NCBI RefSeq assembly: GCF_014196625.1
Contig: NZ_JACIDZ010000005.1
Coordinates: forward strand, 1-64,000
DNA from: Martelella radicis
GTDB taxonomy: Bacteria > Pseudomonadota > Alphaproteobacteria > Rhizobiales > Rhizobiaceae
Direction: 5' to 3'
DNA length: 64,000 bases
The notes beneath the pieces are model-generated. The model saw only the letters and a list, made by a program, of their open reading frames with translations, was not told the origin of the DNA and searched no databases. A program made the position numbers and the translations under genes. Below, in pieces: positions 34,922-46,041 of this stretch. Within the stretch, counting starts at the first letter, position 1, and each line of letters begins with the position of its first letter.

Positions 34922-36190
34922 TCAGAGAATGAGGATAGCCCTGAAATCATTGACATTGGTGAGGGTCGGCCCGGTGATCACCTGATCGCCGAGGGCTTCG
35001 AAAAATCCATGGCCATCATTATTCTCAAGCAACGCCCGGGCGTCGATACCCGCCTCGCGCGCCCTTTTGAGCGTGTCGGGGGTAATGACGGCGCCGGCAA
35101 TTTCCTCGCGCCCGTCCACGCCATCCGTATCGCCGGAAAGCGCATGGACGCCGTCAAGCCCGTTGAGATGGACGGCGAGCGACAGCAGGAACTCGACATT
35201 GCGACCGCCGCGGCCGTCGCCCTTGACGGTCACGCTCGTTTCCCCGCCGGAAAGCACGAGCGCGGGACGGGCAACGGGAATACCGTGATGACGGATCGCC
35301 TCGGCGATGCCCGCATGCACGACGCCGACCTCGCTCGCCTCCCCCTCAATCGTATCACCGAGAACAAGGACATTGAGTCCGGCCGCCCGCGCCTTGTCAG
35401 CCGCAGCCTCCAGGGACATCAGCGGCGTGGCGATGATGTGGTTCTCGGTGCGCGCCAGACGTGAATCGTCGGGCGTCACGCATTCAGCGAGCGGCGAATC
35501 GAGATGCTGCGCCACATGGTCCGGCAGGTCGATACGATACCGTCTGATGATTGCCTTGGCGTCTTCGGCCGTTGTCGTTTCGCCGACGGTCGGCCCCGAT
35601 GCGATGATCGCCGGGTCGTCTCCCGGCACATCGGAAATCAGGAGCGTGTGGCAGCGCGCCGGATGGATCGCGGCGGCGAGGCGCCCCCCCTTGATTGCCG
35701 AGAGATGCTTGCGCACGCAGTTGACCTCGTCGATCGACGCGCCGCAGCGCAGAAGCGCCTTGTTGACCGAAATCTTGTCTTGAAGGGTAAGCCCTTGCGG
35801 CGGCAGCGAGAGCAGCGCCGAGCCGCCGCCCGAGATCAGCACGATCACGAGATCGTCCTCGCTCAGGTCCGATACGGCTTCCAGAATGCGTCTGGCCGCC
35901 CGTTCGCCCGCCTCGTCCGGCACGGGGTGGGAGGCGGAGAGGATTTCGATCTTCTCGCAAGGCGCTTCATGACCGTAGCGGGTGACCACCACGCCTTCGA
36001 GAGGCCCCAGCCAGCAGGCCTCGAGCGCCTCGGCCATACGGGCAGAGCCCTTGCCGGCGCCGACGACCACGGTCCGGCCCTTTGGCGGCTCGGGCAGATA
36101 TTTCGAAACTTGCTCCATTGGATCGGCGGCTGCCACAGCGACATCGAAAAGTGACCGCAGGAAGCTTCCGGGCTCGTCATCAAATTGCAT
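34922..36190 (-). CDS. Glycerate 2-kinase (MOFRL family)
   Basis: A 422-residue enzyme of the class II glycerate kinase family, which makes 2-phosphoglycerate from D-glycerate. Family members were long annotated as hydroxypyruvate reductase (TtuD). Seen are VVGAGKGSARMAEALE near the N-terminus, VLISGGGSALL mid-protein, and the C-terminal MOFRL region with LSGGETSVTVKG, GGRNVEFLLSLA and SGDTDGVDG. ATG 36190 has AGGAC upstream; a start at 36232 is possible. It is divergent from mfpsA. Confidence 0.9.
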   Translation of the reverse strand: MQFDDEPGSFLRSLFDVAVAAADPMEQVSKYLPEPPKGRTVVVGAGKGSARMAEALEACWLGPLEGVVVTRYGHEAPCEKIEILSASHPVPDEAGERAARRILEAVSDLSEDDLVIVLISGGGSALLSLPPQGLTLQDKISVNKALLRCGASIDEVNCVRKHLSAIKGGRLAAAIHPARCHTLLISDVPGDDPAIIASGPTVGETTTAEDAKAIIRRYRIDLPDHVAQHLDSPLAECVTPDDSRLARTENHIIATPLMSLEAAADKARAAGLNVLVLGDTIEGEASEVGVVHAGIAEAIRHHGIPVARPALVLSGGETSVTVKGDGRGGRNVEFLLSLAVHLNGLDGVHALSGDTDGVDGREEIAGAVITPDTLKRAREAGIDARALLENNDGHGFFEALGDQVITGPTLTNVNDFRAILIL

Positions 36191-36413
36191 GGTTTGTCCT
36201 GTAGGATGTGCAGTATGGTTCAAATCTTCCACATTCAGCCGGGCTTCTCAAGTTTCTTCGGAACCATTGCGCGACTGATGCGTTAAATTAACGCGGGGCG
36301 TGCGCCCGGCAGTTTCTTTCGCCTGGAGATTTCACTTCAGTCGGCCATCATGTCTGATACTGAAACCGACCGCTGCGCGATGTCGCCCGACGTATTGCAA
36401 GGAAGGATCCATT

Positions 36414-37751
36414 ATGGCTCACATAAACGAGTCCGATAAATTTCCCAGTATCGCTCTTGTTTCCACCCACGGCTATGTTGCAGCCGATCCTCCACTCGGC
36501 GCTGCCGATACCGGCGGCCAGGTTGTCTATATCCTCGAGCTTTCGAAAAAACTCGCCCAGCTCGGCTTTTCCGTCGACATTTATACGCGCCGCTTCGAGG
36601 ATCAGCCGGAAATCGACGAGGTGGATGAGCGCGTCCGTGTGGTGCGCATTCCCTGCGGCGGCAAGGACTTCATTCCCAAGGAATATCTCTACAAGCATCT
36701 TCTGGAATGGAGCGAGAACGCGCTGCGCTACATGCGCGAGCATGATCTGAGCTATAATTTCATCAATTCGCACTATTGGGACGCCGGCTATGCCGGGCTG
36801 AGGCTCGCCGAGGCGCTGTCCATCCCCCACCTCCACACGCCGCATTCGCTGGGTCTGTGGAAGAAACGGACGATGGAAACCGACTACCCGGACCAGAAGG
36901 AACAGTTCGAGAAGGACTTCAACTTCACCGAACGGATCAAGCACGAAAACAAGATTTACCGGGCCTGTGACAGCGTGATCGCCACGACGCCTGTGCAATT
37001 GGACATGCTGGTCGATGATTATGGTATCCGCGAGGACCGCGTCTACATGATCCCGCCGGGCTATGACGACAACCGCTTCTTCCCGGTTTCGGCAGCGACG
37101 CGCAACATGCTGCGCGAGCAGTTCGGCTTCAAGGGCAAGACGGTGCTGTCACTTGGCAGGCTCGCCACCAACAAGGGTTACGATCTCCTGATCGAGGCCT
37201 TTTCGGTCATGGCAGAGCGCGTTCCCGACGCCGAACTTCACCTTGCCGTTGGCGGCGAGGACATGGACGAGCTGGAGACCCGGATCCTCAACGAGCTGAA
37301 GGACCAGGTCAAAACGCTGGGTCTTGAGGATAAGGTCCATTTCTCCGGCTATGTCTCGGACGAGGCGCTCCCCGACATTTACCGGGCCGCCGACATGTTC
37401 GTATTGTCGAGCCGTTACGAACCCTTCGGCATGACGGCGATCGAGGCCATGGCATCGGGCACGCCGACCGTCGTGACGACCAATGGCGGTCTCTACCGCG
37501 CGATTTCCTTCGGCCGTCATGCACTGTTTGCCGATACGTTCGACAAATACGACCTCGGCATCATGATGATGAAGCCGTTCAAGCATCAGCGGCTCTATAA
37601 CCGCCTCGCCCGCATGGGCGCCCACAAGGCCCGCAGCCTGTTCACCTGGACGGGCATCGCCCAGCAATTGATCTCGCTCGTGGAAGGCCGGCCGATGCGC
37701 CAGTCGCTCACCGACAGCGACTGGGCCGAACCCTGGAATGACGGCGACTGA
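36414..37751 (+). CDS. mfpsA: Mannosylfructose-phosphate synthase
   Basis: A 445-residue GT4 glycosyltransferase that joins GDP-mannose and fructose 6-phosphate, the first step to the osmolyte mannosylfructose. The sequence matches my memory of the Agrobacterium enzyme over its length: ISTHGYVAA-type start (VSTHGYVAADPPLGAADTGG), HTPHSLG, PPGYDDNRFFPVS, the donor-binding SSRYEPFGMTAIEAMASGTP (EX7E) and the closing EPWNDGD. ATG 36414 follows AAGGAAGGA. Sucrose-phosphate synthase is the close alternative family. The phosphatase gene begins 2 bases after the stop. Confidence 0.88.
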   Translation: MAHINESDKFPSIALVSTHGYVAADPPLGAADTGGQVVYILELSKKLAQLGFSVDIYTRRFEDQPEIDEVDERVRVVRIPCGGKDFIPKEYLYKHLLEWSENALRYMREHDLSYNFINSHYWDAGYAGLRLAEALSIPHLHTPHSLGLWKKRTMETDYPDQKEQFEKDFNFTERIKHENKIYRACDSVIATTPVQLDMLVDDYGIREDRVYMIPPGYDDNRFFPVSAATRNMLREQFGFKGKTVLSLGRLATNKGYDLLIEAFSVMAERVPDAELHLAVGGEDMDELETRILNELKDQVKTLGLEDKVHFSGYVSDEALPDIYRAADMFVLSSRYEPFGMTAIEAMASGTPTVVTTNGGLYRAISFGRHALFADTFDKYDLGIMMMKPFKHQRLYNRLARMGAHKARSLFTWTGIAQQLISLVEGRPMRQSLTDSDWAEPWNDGD

Positions 37752-37753
37752 GC

Positions 37754-38494
37754 ATGGCGATCAGACTGTTTTCCTCCGATCTCGACGGCACTCTGGTCGG
37801 CGACAACGGATCGACGGCGCGTTTCCGGGAGGCCTTCGAAGCCATACCCGAAGAGCGCCGCCCGATCCTCGTCTACAATAGCGGTCGTCTCGTCGATGAT
37901 ATACGCGCGCTGATCGGCAAGGTCGGGCTTCCAGAGCCCGACTTTCTTATCGGCGGCGTCGGCACAATGGTACATGATCACCGGACCGACAGCCCGGTCG
38001 ACGGGTTCCACGATCATATCGCCGCCGGTTTTGACGCCGCCAAAGTCGCCCGGATCCTGGGCGAAATCCCGGATGTCAACTACCAGCCGACGCGCTATCA
38101 GCATGACTTCAAGTCAAGCTGGTATTTGAACAATGCGAAAAAGGACCGGCTTGCTGCGATCGAAGAGGCGCTTGTAGCCGAAGGCCTTTCGGTGAAGCTG
38201 ATCTATTCATCGGGCCGCGATCTCGATGTCCTTCCGCGCGCCGCTGACAAGGGCGCCTGCCTCTCCTGGCTCTGCGAGAGACTCGGCATTGCGCACGACG
38301 AAGTGGTCGTTGCCGGCGACACGGGCAATGACGCCGCGATGTTCGAGGTTCCGGGCGTGCGCGGCATCATCCCCGCTAACGGCTTCGATGAACTGCGCGA
38401 GCTTGCCCGCGGAAATGGCGATATCTATGAGGCGAAGGGCGAGATCGCCGACGGCGTGATCGAGGGCCTGCGCCATTTCGGCGTGCCGATCTGA
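37754..38494 (+). CDS. mfppB: Mannosylfructose-phosphate phosphatase
   Basis: A 246-residue HAD-IIB (sucrose-phosphatase type) hydrolase that removes the 6-phosphate to yield mannosylfructose. The HAD motifs are present: SSDLDGTLVGD (nucleophile Asp near residue 9), YNSGR (motif II), the conserved Lys region and GDTGNDAAMFE (motif IV near 195). It is co-transcribed with mfpsA at a 2-base spacing, and its length equals that of known partners. A sucrose-phosphatase activity cannot be excluded. Confidence 0.88.
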   Translation: MAIRLFSSDLDGTLVGDNGSTARFREAFEAIPEERRPILVYNSGRLVDDIRALIGKVGLPEPDFLIGGVGTMVHDHRTDSPVDGFHDHIAAGFDAAKVARILGEIPDVNYQPTRYQHDFKSSWYLNNAKKDRLAAIEEALVAEGLSVKLIYSSGRDLDVLPRAADKGACLSWLCERLGIAHDEVVVAGDTGNDAAMFEVPGVRGIIPANGFDELRELARGNGDIYEAKGEIADGVIEGLRHFGVPI

Positions 38495-38533
38495 AAAATC
38501 ATGCCGCGCGACGCTCTCGCTGCCGGCATGATT
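38493..38533 (-). terminator. Terminator for the small secreted-protein gene (and hairpin after mfppB)
   Basis: AATCATGCCG / CGGCATGATT stem. On the minus strand it is followed by TTTTT, so it terminates the gene at 38544-38798; on the plus strand it is a hairpin without T tract behind mfppB. Confidence 0.7.
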
Positions 38534-38543
38534 GACCTCCGCC

Positions 38544-38798
38544 TTACTCCTTGATGGATGAGGGGCAGTCGTCATATCTGTCGACCTTGATCTCCTTGCG
38601 CCAGCCGGCGCAGTCATAGGCGCAGATCTTGTCGAAACCGTCACTGTCCTCTTCCTTGAAGTCACAGGTCCAGGCCAGCCTGTCGCGTCCCCATTCATCG
38701 AGCGACGGCTGCGCCATCTGAGGCTTCTGCGGCCCGGCAGGTGCAAACGACATCAGCGCTATCAGGGCAACCGGAAATGCGAGCATAAAGTACTTCAT
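38544..38798 (-). CDS. Small secreted protein of unknown function
   Basis: An 84-residue protein with a signal peptide (MKYFMLAFPVALIALMSFAPA) and a mature part of about 63 residues that is acidic and contains four cysteines (WTC, KICAYDC, DDC), likely two disulfides in the periplasm. ATG 38798 has GGAGG 5 bases upstream and was chosen over an upstream in-frame start at 38825. No family was recognised. It is convergent with mfppB and has its own terminator. Confidence 0.65.
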   Translation of the reverse strand: MKYFMLAFPVALIALMSFAPAGPQKPQMAQPSLDEWGRDRLAWTCDFKEEDSDGFDKICAYDCAGWRKEIKVDRYDDCPSSIKE

Positions 38799-38920
38799 CT
38801 TGTCCTCCGCAAAATACGCCATCACGCGTGAAGCCTATTATGGATTGCATAAAAACTAAACACAACTATTTAGCAGCATACCATTCGCGCAGAGACAAGG
38901 AGGCCGGCCGGTCGGCAACG

Positions 38921-38950
38921 AAAAAAGGCCGGTCGCGCGACCGGCCTTTT
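38921..38950. terminator. Bidirectional terminator
   Basis: AAAAAAGGCCGG…CCGGCCTTTT with core TCGCGCGA is a near-perfect palindrome flanked by A and T runs. It terminates leuD on the minus strand. Confidence 0.9.
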
Positions 38951-38978
38951 CGGCGATAAAGCTGACGTCTTCAGATCA

Positions 38979-39584
38979 TCAGGCCCAGGGGCGCTCGGCG
39001 GCGAGCTTGTCTTCGTAGCTTGCGATGCTGTCGGCTTTTTCCAGCGTCAGCGAGATGTCATCGAGACCGTTCAGCAGGCAATGACGGCGGAAAGCGTCGA
39101 TCGAGAACTTGACCGAGCCGCCGTCCGGGCCGGTGATTTCCTGATTCTCGAGATCGACCGTAACGACGGCGTTCGAGCCGCGCTCGGCATCGTCCATCAG
39201 CTTGTCGAGTTCGGCCTGCGAGACGATGATCGGCAGAATACCGTTCTTGAAACAGTTGTTGTAGAAGATGTCGGCAAAGCTCGTGGAGATGACACAGCGA
39301 ATGCCGAAATCGGCAAGCGCCCAGGGTGCATGCTCACGCGAGGAGCCGCAGCCGAAATTGTCGCCGGCGACGAGGATCTTCGCATTGCGATAGGCCGGCT
39401 GATTGAGCACGAAATCCGGGTTTTCCGTGCCGTCCTGATTGTAGCGCGCCTCGGCGAAGAGACCCTTGCCAAGACCCGTGCGCTTGATCGTCTTGAGATA
39501 ATCCTTGGGAATGATCATGTCGGTGTCGACATTGACCACGGGCAGCGGCGCGGCGACGCCGGTCAGCTTGACGAATTTTTCCAT
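38979..39584 (-). CDS. leuD: 3-isopropylmalate dehydratase small subunit
   Basis: LeuD forms with LeuC the isomerase that converts 2-isopropylmalate to 3-isopropylmalate. The 201-residue protein is full length and shows the swivel-domain signatures [12 protein letters not shown] (residues about 19-30) and [17 protein letters not shown]. It has its own start and terminator and lies apart from leuB and leuC, as is common in rhizobia. Confidence 0.97.
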   Translation of the reverse strand: MEKFVKLTGVAAPLPVVNVDTDMIIPKDYLKTIKRTGLGKGLFAEARYNQDGTENPDFVLNQPAYRNAKILVAGDNFGCGSSREHAPWALADFGIRCVISTSFADIFYNNCFKNGILPIIVSQAELDKLMDDAERGSNAVVTVDLENQEITGPDGGSVKFSIDAFRRHCLLNGLDDISLTLEKADSIASYEDKLAAERPWA

Positions 39585-39683
39585 GATTGATCCCTCAGCG
39601 CGATTGAAGCTTGTTTTCGCGTCCTGATCTAAAGCGCTTTTCCGGCGATTTCAACGAAAAACGGTACCTTGGGGTACGCACAT

Positions 39684-39706
39684 CCGAAAGGCGGCCCAGG
39701 GCCGCC
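39684..39706 (-). terminator. Possible terminator after the small membrane protein
   Basis: GGCGGCC-CAG-GGCCGCC, followed on the minus strand by TTTCGG. The stem is strong but the T tract is short. Confidence 0.5.
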
Positions 39707-39733
39707 CGGAACATTAAAGATCAGCTTTGCCCT

Positions 39734-39973
39734 TCAGAGGTCAATGATCTTGCCGCGGCCGTCATCCCAGACGCGCATATCGTCACGCTTGCGGGCATCG
39801 CGGGTCTTCACCGGCACGGGGGCATGGTTGAGTTTGAAGGCGATCATCCGCGCGACCGTGAGAACGGCGAGCACGGCAATCAGGGCAAGGCCAATGGAAG
39901 CAGCAAACACAGTCACGAACGCCACGGCGGCCAGACCGACAATTGCCATGAATACGGTGCGGATTTTTTCCAT
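39734..39973 (-). CDS. Small membrane protein of unknown function
   Basis: A 79-residue protein with one long or two closely spaced hydrophobic segments (about residues 8-44) and a basic C-terminal tail with KRDDMRVWDDGRG. ATG 39973 is preceded by AGGAA at good distance; a longer frame to 40051 has no ribosome site. No family was recognised. The gene stands alone between leuD and a divergent CitE-like gene. Confidence 0.6.
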   Translation of the reverse strand: MEKIRTVFMAIVGLAAVAFVTVFAASIGLALIAVLAVLTVARMIAFKLNHAPVPVKTRDARKRDDMRVWDDGRGKIIDL

Positions 39974-40134
39974 CGTCAAATTCCTTTCACATTTGCTAAT
40001 CTGGCGCTTTGATAGGGCTTTCGCAAGAGGGCCGAAGCCATTTTGTCTCATTGATTGCAGGCACGATTTTTGAAAAGCTTCAATTCGATGTGACTTAAAT
40101 TAGAATGAGTCCGGATATTGTTAGGAATAAGGCC

Positions 40135-41013
40135 GTGAAAGAGATCAAACTTTGGCGCTCCGCCCTGTCCGTGCCCGCCGTCAACCGGCGCGCGCTGGAA
40201 AAATCGAAAACGCTGGCCGCCGACGCCGTCATCTACGACCTTGAGGATTCGGTCGCCCATGGCCGCAAGGCGGAAGCACGCGAAAACCTGGAGCAGTTCT
40301 TCCGACAGGACCGACCGTCGCATCAGGCGACCGCCATCCGCATCAACCCGCTCGACACCGAAACCGGCCAGGAAGACATGAGAACGGCGCTCGCCTGCCA
40401 GCCCGACGCCATCCTTTTGCCCAAGGTGGAAACGGTTGCCAATGTGGCTGCGGCAAGCGCCATGCTGAACCGCAACGGCGCGCCGCTGCGCATTCGCCTG
40501 TGGGCCATGCTCGAAACGCCGGCCGGCATCGTCAACGCGGCCGCAATTGCCGGGGCCTATTCCCAGGCATCCGCCGGCGGCAGGCTCGAGGCGCTGATCG
40601 TCGGGGTCAATGACCTGAGATCGGCAACTGGCGTTGCCCCCGCGCCCGGCCGCGCCTATCTGGTCCCCTGGCTGATGCAGGTGGTGCTCGCCGCGCGCGC
40701 CTATGACATTGCCGTGATCGACGGGGTCTATAATGACTTTGCCGACAGCGAAGGCTTTGCGGCGGAATGCGAAGAGGCCCGCGCCATGGGCTTTGACGGC
40801 AAGATGCTGATCCACCCCAGCCAGATCGACCCGGCAAACGCCCATTTCAGCCCGTCCGAAGCCGCGCTCGCCGAAGCGCGTTCCATCGTCGACGCATTTG
40901 CGAAACCGGAAGCACAAGGGCATAACGTGATTGACCTTGACGGTCGCATGGTCGAACGCCTGCATCTTGAACAGGCCGAAGCCCTCCTCGCCAAGGCCGG
41001 CCAATCCGCATAG
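40135..41013 (+). CDS. HpcH/HpaI aldolase / CitE-like CoA-ester lyase
   Basis: A 292-residue member of the citrate lyase beta-subunit/malyl-CoA lyase family (TIM barrel). Visible are LSVPAVNRRALEKS at the start, the metal-site region YDLEDSVAH, LPKVETV, and the second acid in LIVGVNDLRSATG. GFDGKMLIHPSQID near the C-terminus is diagnostic. It probably cleaves or condenses a beta-hydroxy acyl-CoA; the exact ester is unknown. The GTG at 40135 has AGGA 8 bases upstream, while the in-frame ATG at 40105 has none. DUF1737 follows in 9 bases. Confidence 0.85.
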   Translation: MKEIKLWRSALSVPAVNRRALEKSKTLAADAVIYDLEDSVAHGRKAEARENLEQFFRQDRPSHQATAIRINPLDTETGQEDMRTALACQPDAILLPKVETVANVAAASAMLNRNGAPLRIRLWAMLETPAGIVNAAAIAGAYSQASAGGRLEALIVGVNDLRSATGVAPAPGRAYLVPWLMQVVLAARAYDIAVIDGVYNDFADSEGFAAECEEARAMGFDGKMLIHPSQIDPANAHFSPSEAALAEARSIVDAFAKPEAQGHNVIDLDGRMVERLHLEQAEALLAKAGQSA

Positions 41014-41022
41014 GAAACCCTG

Positions 41023-41229
41023 ATGAAACTCTACCGCTTTCTCACCGGCCCCGATGACTCCAGCTTCTGCCACAAGGTTACCGCAGCCCTGAACAAGGGC
41101 TGGGAGCTCCACGGCTCCCCCTCGCTCACCTATGACCCGCTTCTCGGCAAGACCTATTGCGGTCAGGCCGTGGTGAAGGAGGTCGAGGGCAAGGACTATG
41201 ACCCGTCGATCAAGCTTGGCGAGCAGTAG
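41023..41229 (+). CDS. DUF1737 domain protein
   Basis: A 68-residue protein consisting of one DUF1737 domain, with LYRFLTGPDDSSFCHKV at the start and KGWELHGSPSLTYD in the middle. The role of the domain is not known. It lies 9 bases after the CitE-like gene and is probably co-transcribed with it. Confidence 0.85.
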   Translation: MKLYRFLTGPDDSSFCHKVTAALNKGWELHGSPSLTYDPLLGKTYCGQAVVKEVEGKDYDPSIKLGEQ

Positions 41230-41254
41230 ACGCGCTGCCGTTCCGGAGGTCCAT

Positions 41255-42325
41255 TCAACAGAGGGAAGGCCCGCCCGCTCCGATTTCCCTGACCACGGCG
41301 GCCGCCAGTGCCGCCGCCCTCTCCCGATCGTGATCGGTGACGGCATCGGCGGATCGAAGGTTGACCTCCGCTAGCGCCGCGCGCGTGGAGGCGAATATGT
41401 CCTCCCCTTCAAAATAGCAATCAAAAAGCGTGCGATTTCTTTGGGCAAAACGGTCGGATATCCGATCGGGATTGGCTGATTTGATCCGGCCGCGCCGAAG
41501 TTCGGGCAGCGACAGAAGATATTGCTTCGCCCTGATGTTGTTCTGGTTCCACCGTCTGGTGCCGCCGACGAAAAACGGGAGCATCCGGTTCACCGTGACG
41601 AGCGCAATCCCCTGAAGCTCGCTGAGCGAAGCGTTTACGACGGAAAGGCTGCTATCAAATGCGCCCGAGGAGACGTCAAGGCCGGCAGCGTCCAGGAAAT
41701 CCTTACGGATATCGCCTTCTATGAATCGTCGTCGATCATAAACGCGGAAGACGCAATTTCCGCGCCCAAAGACAGCGCTCCAGTTATCGGCCACTGAGCA
41801 TAGGTCATAATAATATTCGGACGGCTCGACACCGTTGTCCAGATAGTCGTCAAGAGACAGGCCGCACTCGCGCAAAACATCCGTAGTGTAGAGAGACGTC
41901 GCCATACTGCACTGCTCTCTAAAATAACATACTACGTTAACTTGCTCGAAATTATCAAAAAGGAATGTTTTTAGATTTTCGATATTCTGAATATTTCTGA
42001 GCCTACTATGCAAAAATTCTGACGTCATGACAAAAACGTCGAATTTTTCAGCCGCCACTCTCAACTCCCTTTCAAGTGATTCTCGGAAACCAGTGAAATA
42101 TCGCTGCTTCTGCGCTAGATTGCTTATATTCTGTTCCAGCGCCCATTTGTCGATGTTTGTCTGGAAATATTCGCTGATGAAAAAATTATTGTGGCCGCCA
42201 AGATTGTCGCTGAGACCGATCCTTCGTTCGGATAAGCTTTCTTTATTGGCATATAACCAATCCTGAAGGAGTGTCGTTCCGGTTTTTTCTGTTCCAATAT
42301 GGAGCACACATCGCATGACTTCCAT
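41255..42325 (-). CDS. Sulfotransferase-like protein
   Basis: A 356-residue protein. The N-terminal CVLHIGTEKTGTTLLQ is the 5'-phosphosulfate-binding loop of PAPS-dependent sulfotransferases, and a later CYFREQCSMATSLY fits the 3'-phosphate-binding Arg-Ser strand region loosely. The remainder is divergent, so the assignment is to the superfamily only. The acceptor might be a surface glycan or lipid. The gene is AT-richer than its neighbours, with many ATT/AAT codons mid-gene, and stands alone between convergent genes, which hints at acquisition. ATGs at 42325 and 42316 are both possible. Confidence 0.7.
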   Translation of the reverse strand: MEVMRCVLHIGTEKTGTTLLQDWLYANKESLSERRIGLSDNLGGHNNFFISEYFQTNIDKWALEQNISNLAQKQRYFTGFRESLERELRVAAEKFDVFVMTSEFLHSRLRNIQNIENLKTFLFDNFEQVNVVCYFREQCSMATSLYTTDVLRECGLSLDDYLDNGVEPSEYYYDLCSVADNWSAVFGRGNCVFRVYDRRRFIEGDIRKDFLDAAGLDVSSGAFDSSLSVVNASLSELQGIALVTVNRMLPFFVGGTRRWNQNNIRAKQYLLSLPELRRGRIKSANPDRISDRFAQRNRTLFDCYFEGEDIFASTRAALAEVNLRSADAVTDHDRERAAALAAAVVREIGAGGPSLC

Positions 42326-42418
42326 CCCCCGCCATACTCGTCCCCTGAACCGAGACGAATTCTACCATAAGGCGGCATTTTTGCCACGCACAATCGCGCG
42401 ATGAATGTCACGGTTACC

Positions 42419-43423
42419 CTACTTCACGCCCCACAACAGCTTGAAACGGGCGTTGCGGTATTCCTCGCCGCTCTTCTTGCAGTTCTCGGCGACCACATCC
42501 TCGTAAGGCAGGCCGCGATTGGCGACCAGAAGCAGACGACCGCCGGGCTTGAGCGCATTTGCGGCAGCCTTGACCAAAGCCTTGCCGAGTGAAGGCTCGG
42601 CTGCCTTTCCGGTGTGGAAGGGCGGGTTCATGATGATCAGGTCGTAGCGGTTCTTGACCGGCTCGGAAGCCAGGTCCTGCCAGAAGAAGCGGGTTGCGGG
42701 TGCCACCGCCGCAAGGTTGACCTTCGCCCGCTCCAGCGCGCGCCAGTCCGCCTCATAGAGATCGATACCGACCGTTCCCGGTGCCCGCTCCGCCAGCATG
42801 GCCGAGAGATACCCCCAGCCCGCACCGAAATCGGCAGCCAGACCGGCAAAACCCTCCGGCAGACGTTCGGCCAAAATGCGCGAGCCCTCGTCCACACGGT
42901 CGTGCGAGAAAAGCCCCGGCACGGTGGTGAACCGTCCGTCGATTTCGACGGTCGGGTGAGTGAATGCGGCAACCGCCTCGCTCACGTCGTCGGGACGGGT
43001 GAACCACAGCGCCACACCGTGATATTTCGGCATGGCCTCCAGATCGGCAAACATCTTGCCAAGGCGCTTGCGCATCGACTGCACGCCGTCTTCCTTGGAG
43101 CCGGCAATGACGATGAGGCCGCCGGGCACGGTCTTCGCCAGCGCTTCGGCCACGCGATTTTCGTTTTCGCCGCGATGCTTGGTAAGAAGGATCAGCGTCG
43201 CCGCATACGACCTCTCACCCGCCTCCGGCGAAACGGAAGCGCCTGCCCGCTCAAGCGCGGCATAATGCGAGCGGAAGGGCTGCACGGCCGAGAGTTCATC
43301 GGAAAAGCCTTCCGGCAGGCGATAACCGGCTTCAGCGCCGAGAAACAGCACGGGGCCGACAACCGGCTCGACAGTGCCGCTGTCGAAGGGATGGAAGAGT
43401 GTTTTCAGCGTCTCGCGGGCCAT
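42419..43423 (-). CDS. Class I SAM-dependent methyltransferase, RsmC-type
   Basis: A 334-residue protein with an N-terminal RsmC-like pseudo-domain and a C-terminal methyltransferase (about residues 150-330). Motif I is ADFGAGWGYLSAML, and the base-flipping motif IMNPPFHTGK marks guanine-N2 RNA methyltransferases such as RsmC (16S G1207) and RlmG. ATG 43423 has AGGTGA 5 bases upstream and was preferred to 43453. The target base is inferred by family only. Confidence 0.85.
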   Translation of the reverse strand: MARETLKTLFHPFDSGTVEPVVGPVLFLGAEAGYRLPEGFSDELSAVQPFRSHYAALERAGASVSPEAGERSYAATLILLTKHRGENENRVAEALAKTVPGGLIVIAGSKEDGVQSMRKRLGKMFADLEAMPKYHGVALWFTRPDDVSEAVAAFTHPTVEIDGRFTTVPGLFSHDRVDEGSRILAERLPEGFAGLAADFGAGWGYLSAMLAERAPGTVGIDLYEADWRALERAKVNLAAVAPATRFFWQDLASEPVKNRYDLIIMNPPFHTGKAAEPSLGKALVKAAANALKPGGRLLLVANRGLPYEDVVAENCKKSGEEYRNARFKLLWGVK

Positions 43424-43434
43424 GATGTCACCTG

Positions 43435-43468
43435 TGAAAAAGGCGTGAGCCACAATTGCTCACGCCTG
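43435..43468 (-). terminator. Terminator downstream of pnp
   Basis: AGGCGTGAGC-CACAATT-GCTCACGCCT, followed on the minus strand by TTTTTCAC. It lies between the pnp stop and the start of the RsmC-type gene on the same strand. Confidence 0.88.
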
Positions 43469-43498
43469 GGAATGTCTGTTGCCGGGCCGCCTCGCCTT

Positions 43499-43525
43499 CA
43501 ATCTCCCCCCTTGAGGGGGAGATTG
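43499..43525. repeat. Palindromic repeat behind pnp
   Basis: CAATCTCCCCC…GGGGGAGATTG with loop TTGA is a near-perfect extragenic palindrome of the type dispersed in rhizobial genomes. Only one copy is in the window. Confidence 0.55.
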
Positions 43526-43609
43526 GGTGGAGGATGCCGCGCTGTTGTCGGATCACATCCGGCGCTCGGCCCCTACTCAGAGACCGAGACCCGCCGGCGG
43601 AAGCCGCCC

Positions 43610-45754
<2,145 letters not shown>

Positions 45755-45999
45755 GTCTTGTCCTTCAATAAATCCGCGCGCTGCCCTTTCCTCATGAAAA
45801 GAGCGCAACGCGATCTCGACGTTTCATTCGACGCGTCACGGGCAAGACAGCGCGCCGCTTCATCTTGCGAAGCGGCCAGCAATCCTGCCCCATGACAGGT
45901 CCGTTACGGCTTGCGCGGAACCGGAATGCCATCATCCCGGCTTCGCCTTTCAGATCCCTTCGCCCGCCACGGCTTGAGACCGGCGCACATGATGCGCGA

Positions 46000-46030
46000 A
46001 ATAAAAGCGGCGGACGCCAGGCGCCCGCCG
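46000..46030 (-). terminator. Terminator-like hairpin between rpsO and pnp
   Basis: GGCGGACGCC and GGCGCCCGCC pair imperfectly just beyond the rpsO stop, followed on the minus strand by a T-rich GCTTTTATTT. It could partly uncouple pnp from rpsO or be an RNase III processing site, as known in other bacteria. The rest of the 45755-46041 spacer shows no gene. Confidence 0.55.
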
Positions 46031-46041
46031 GTGATTGCGGC

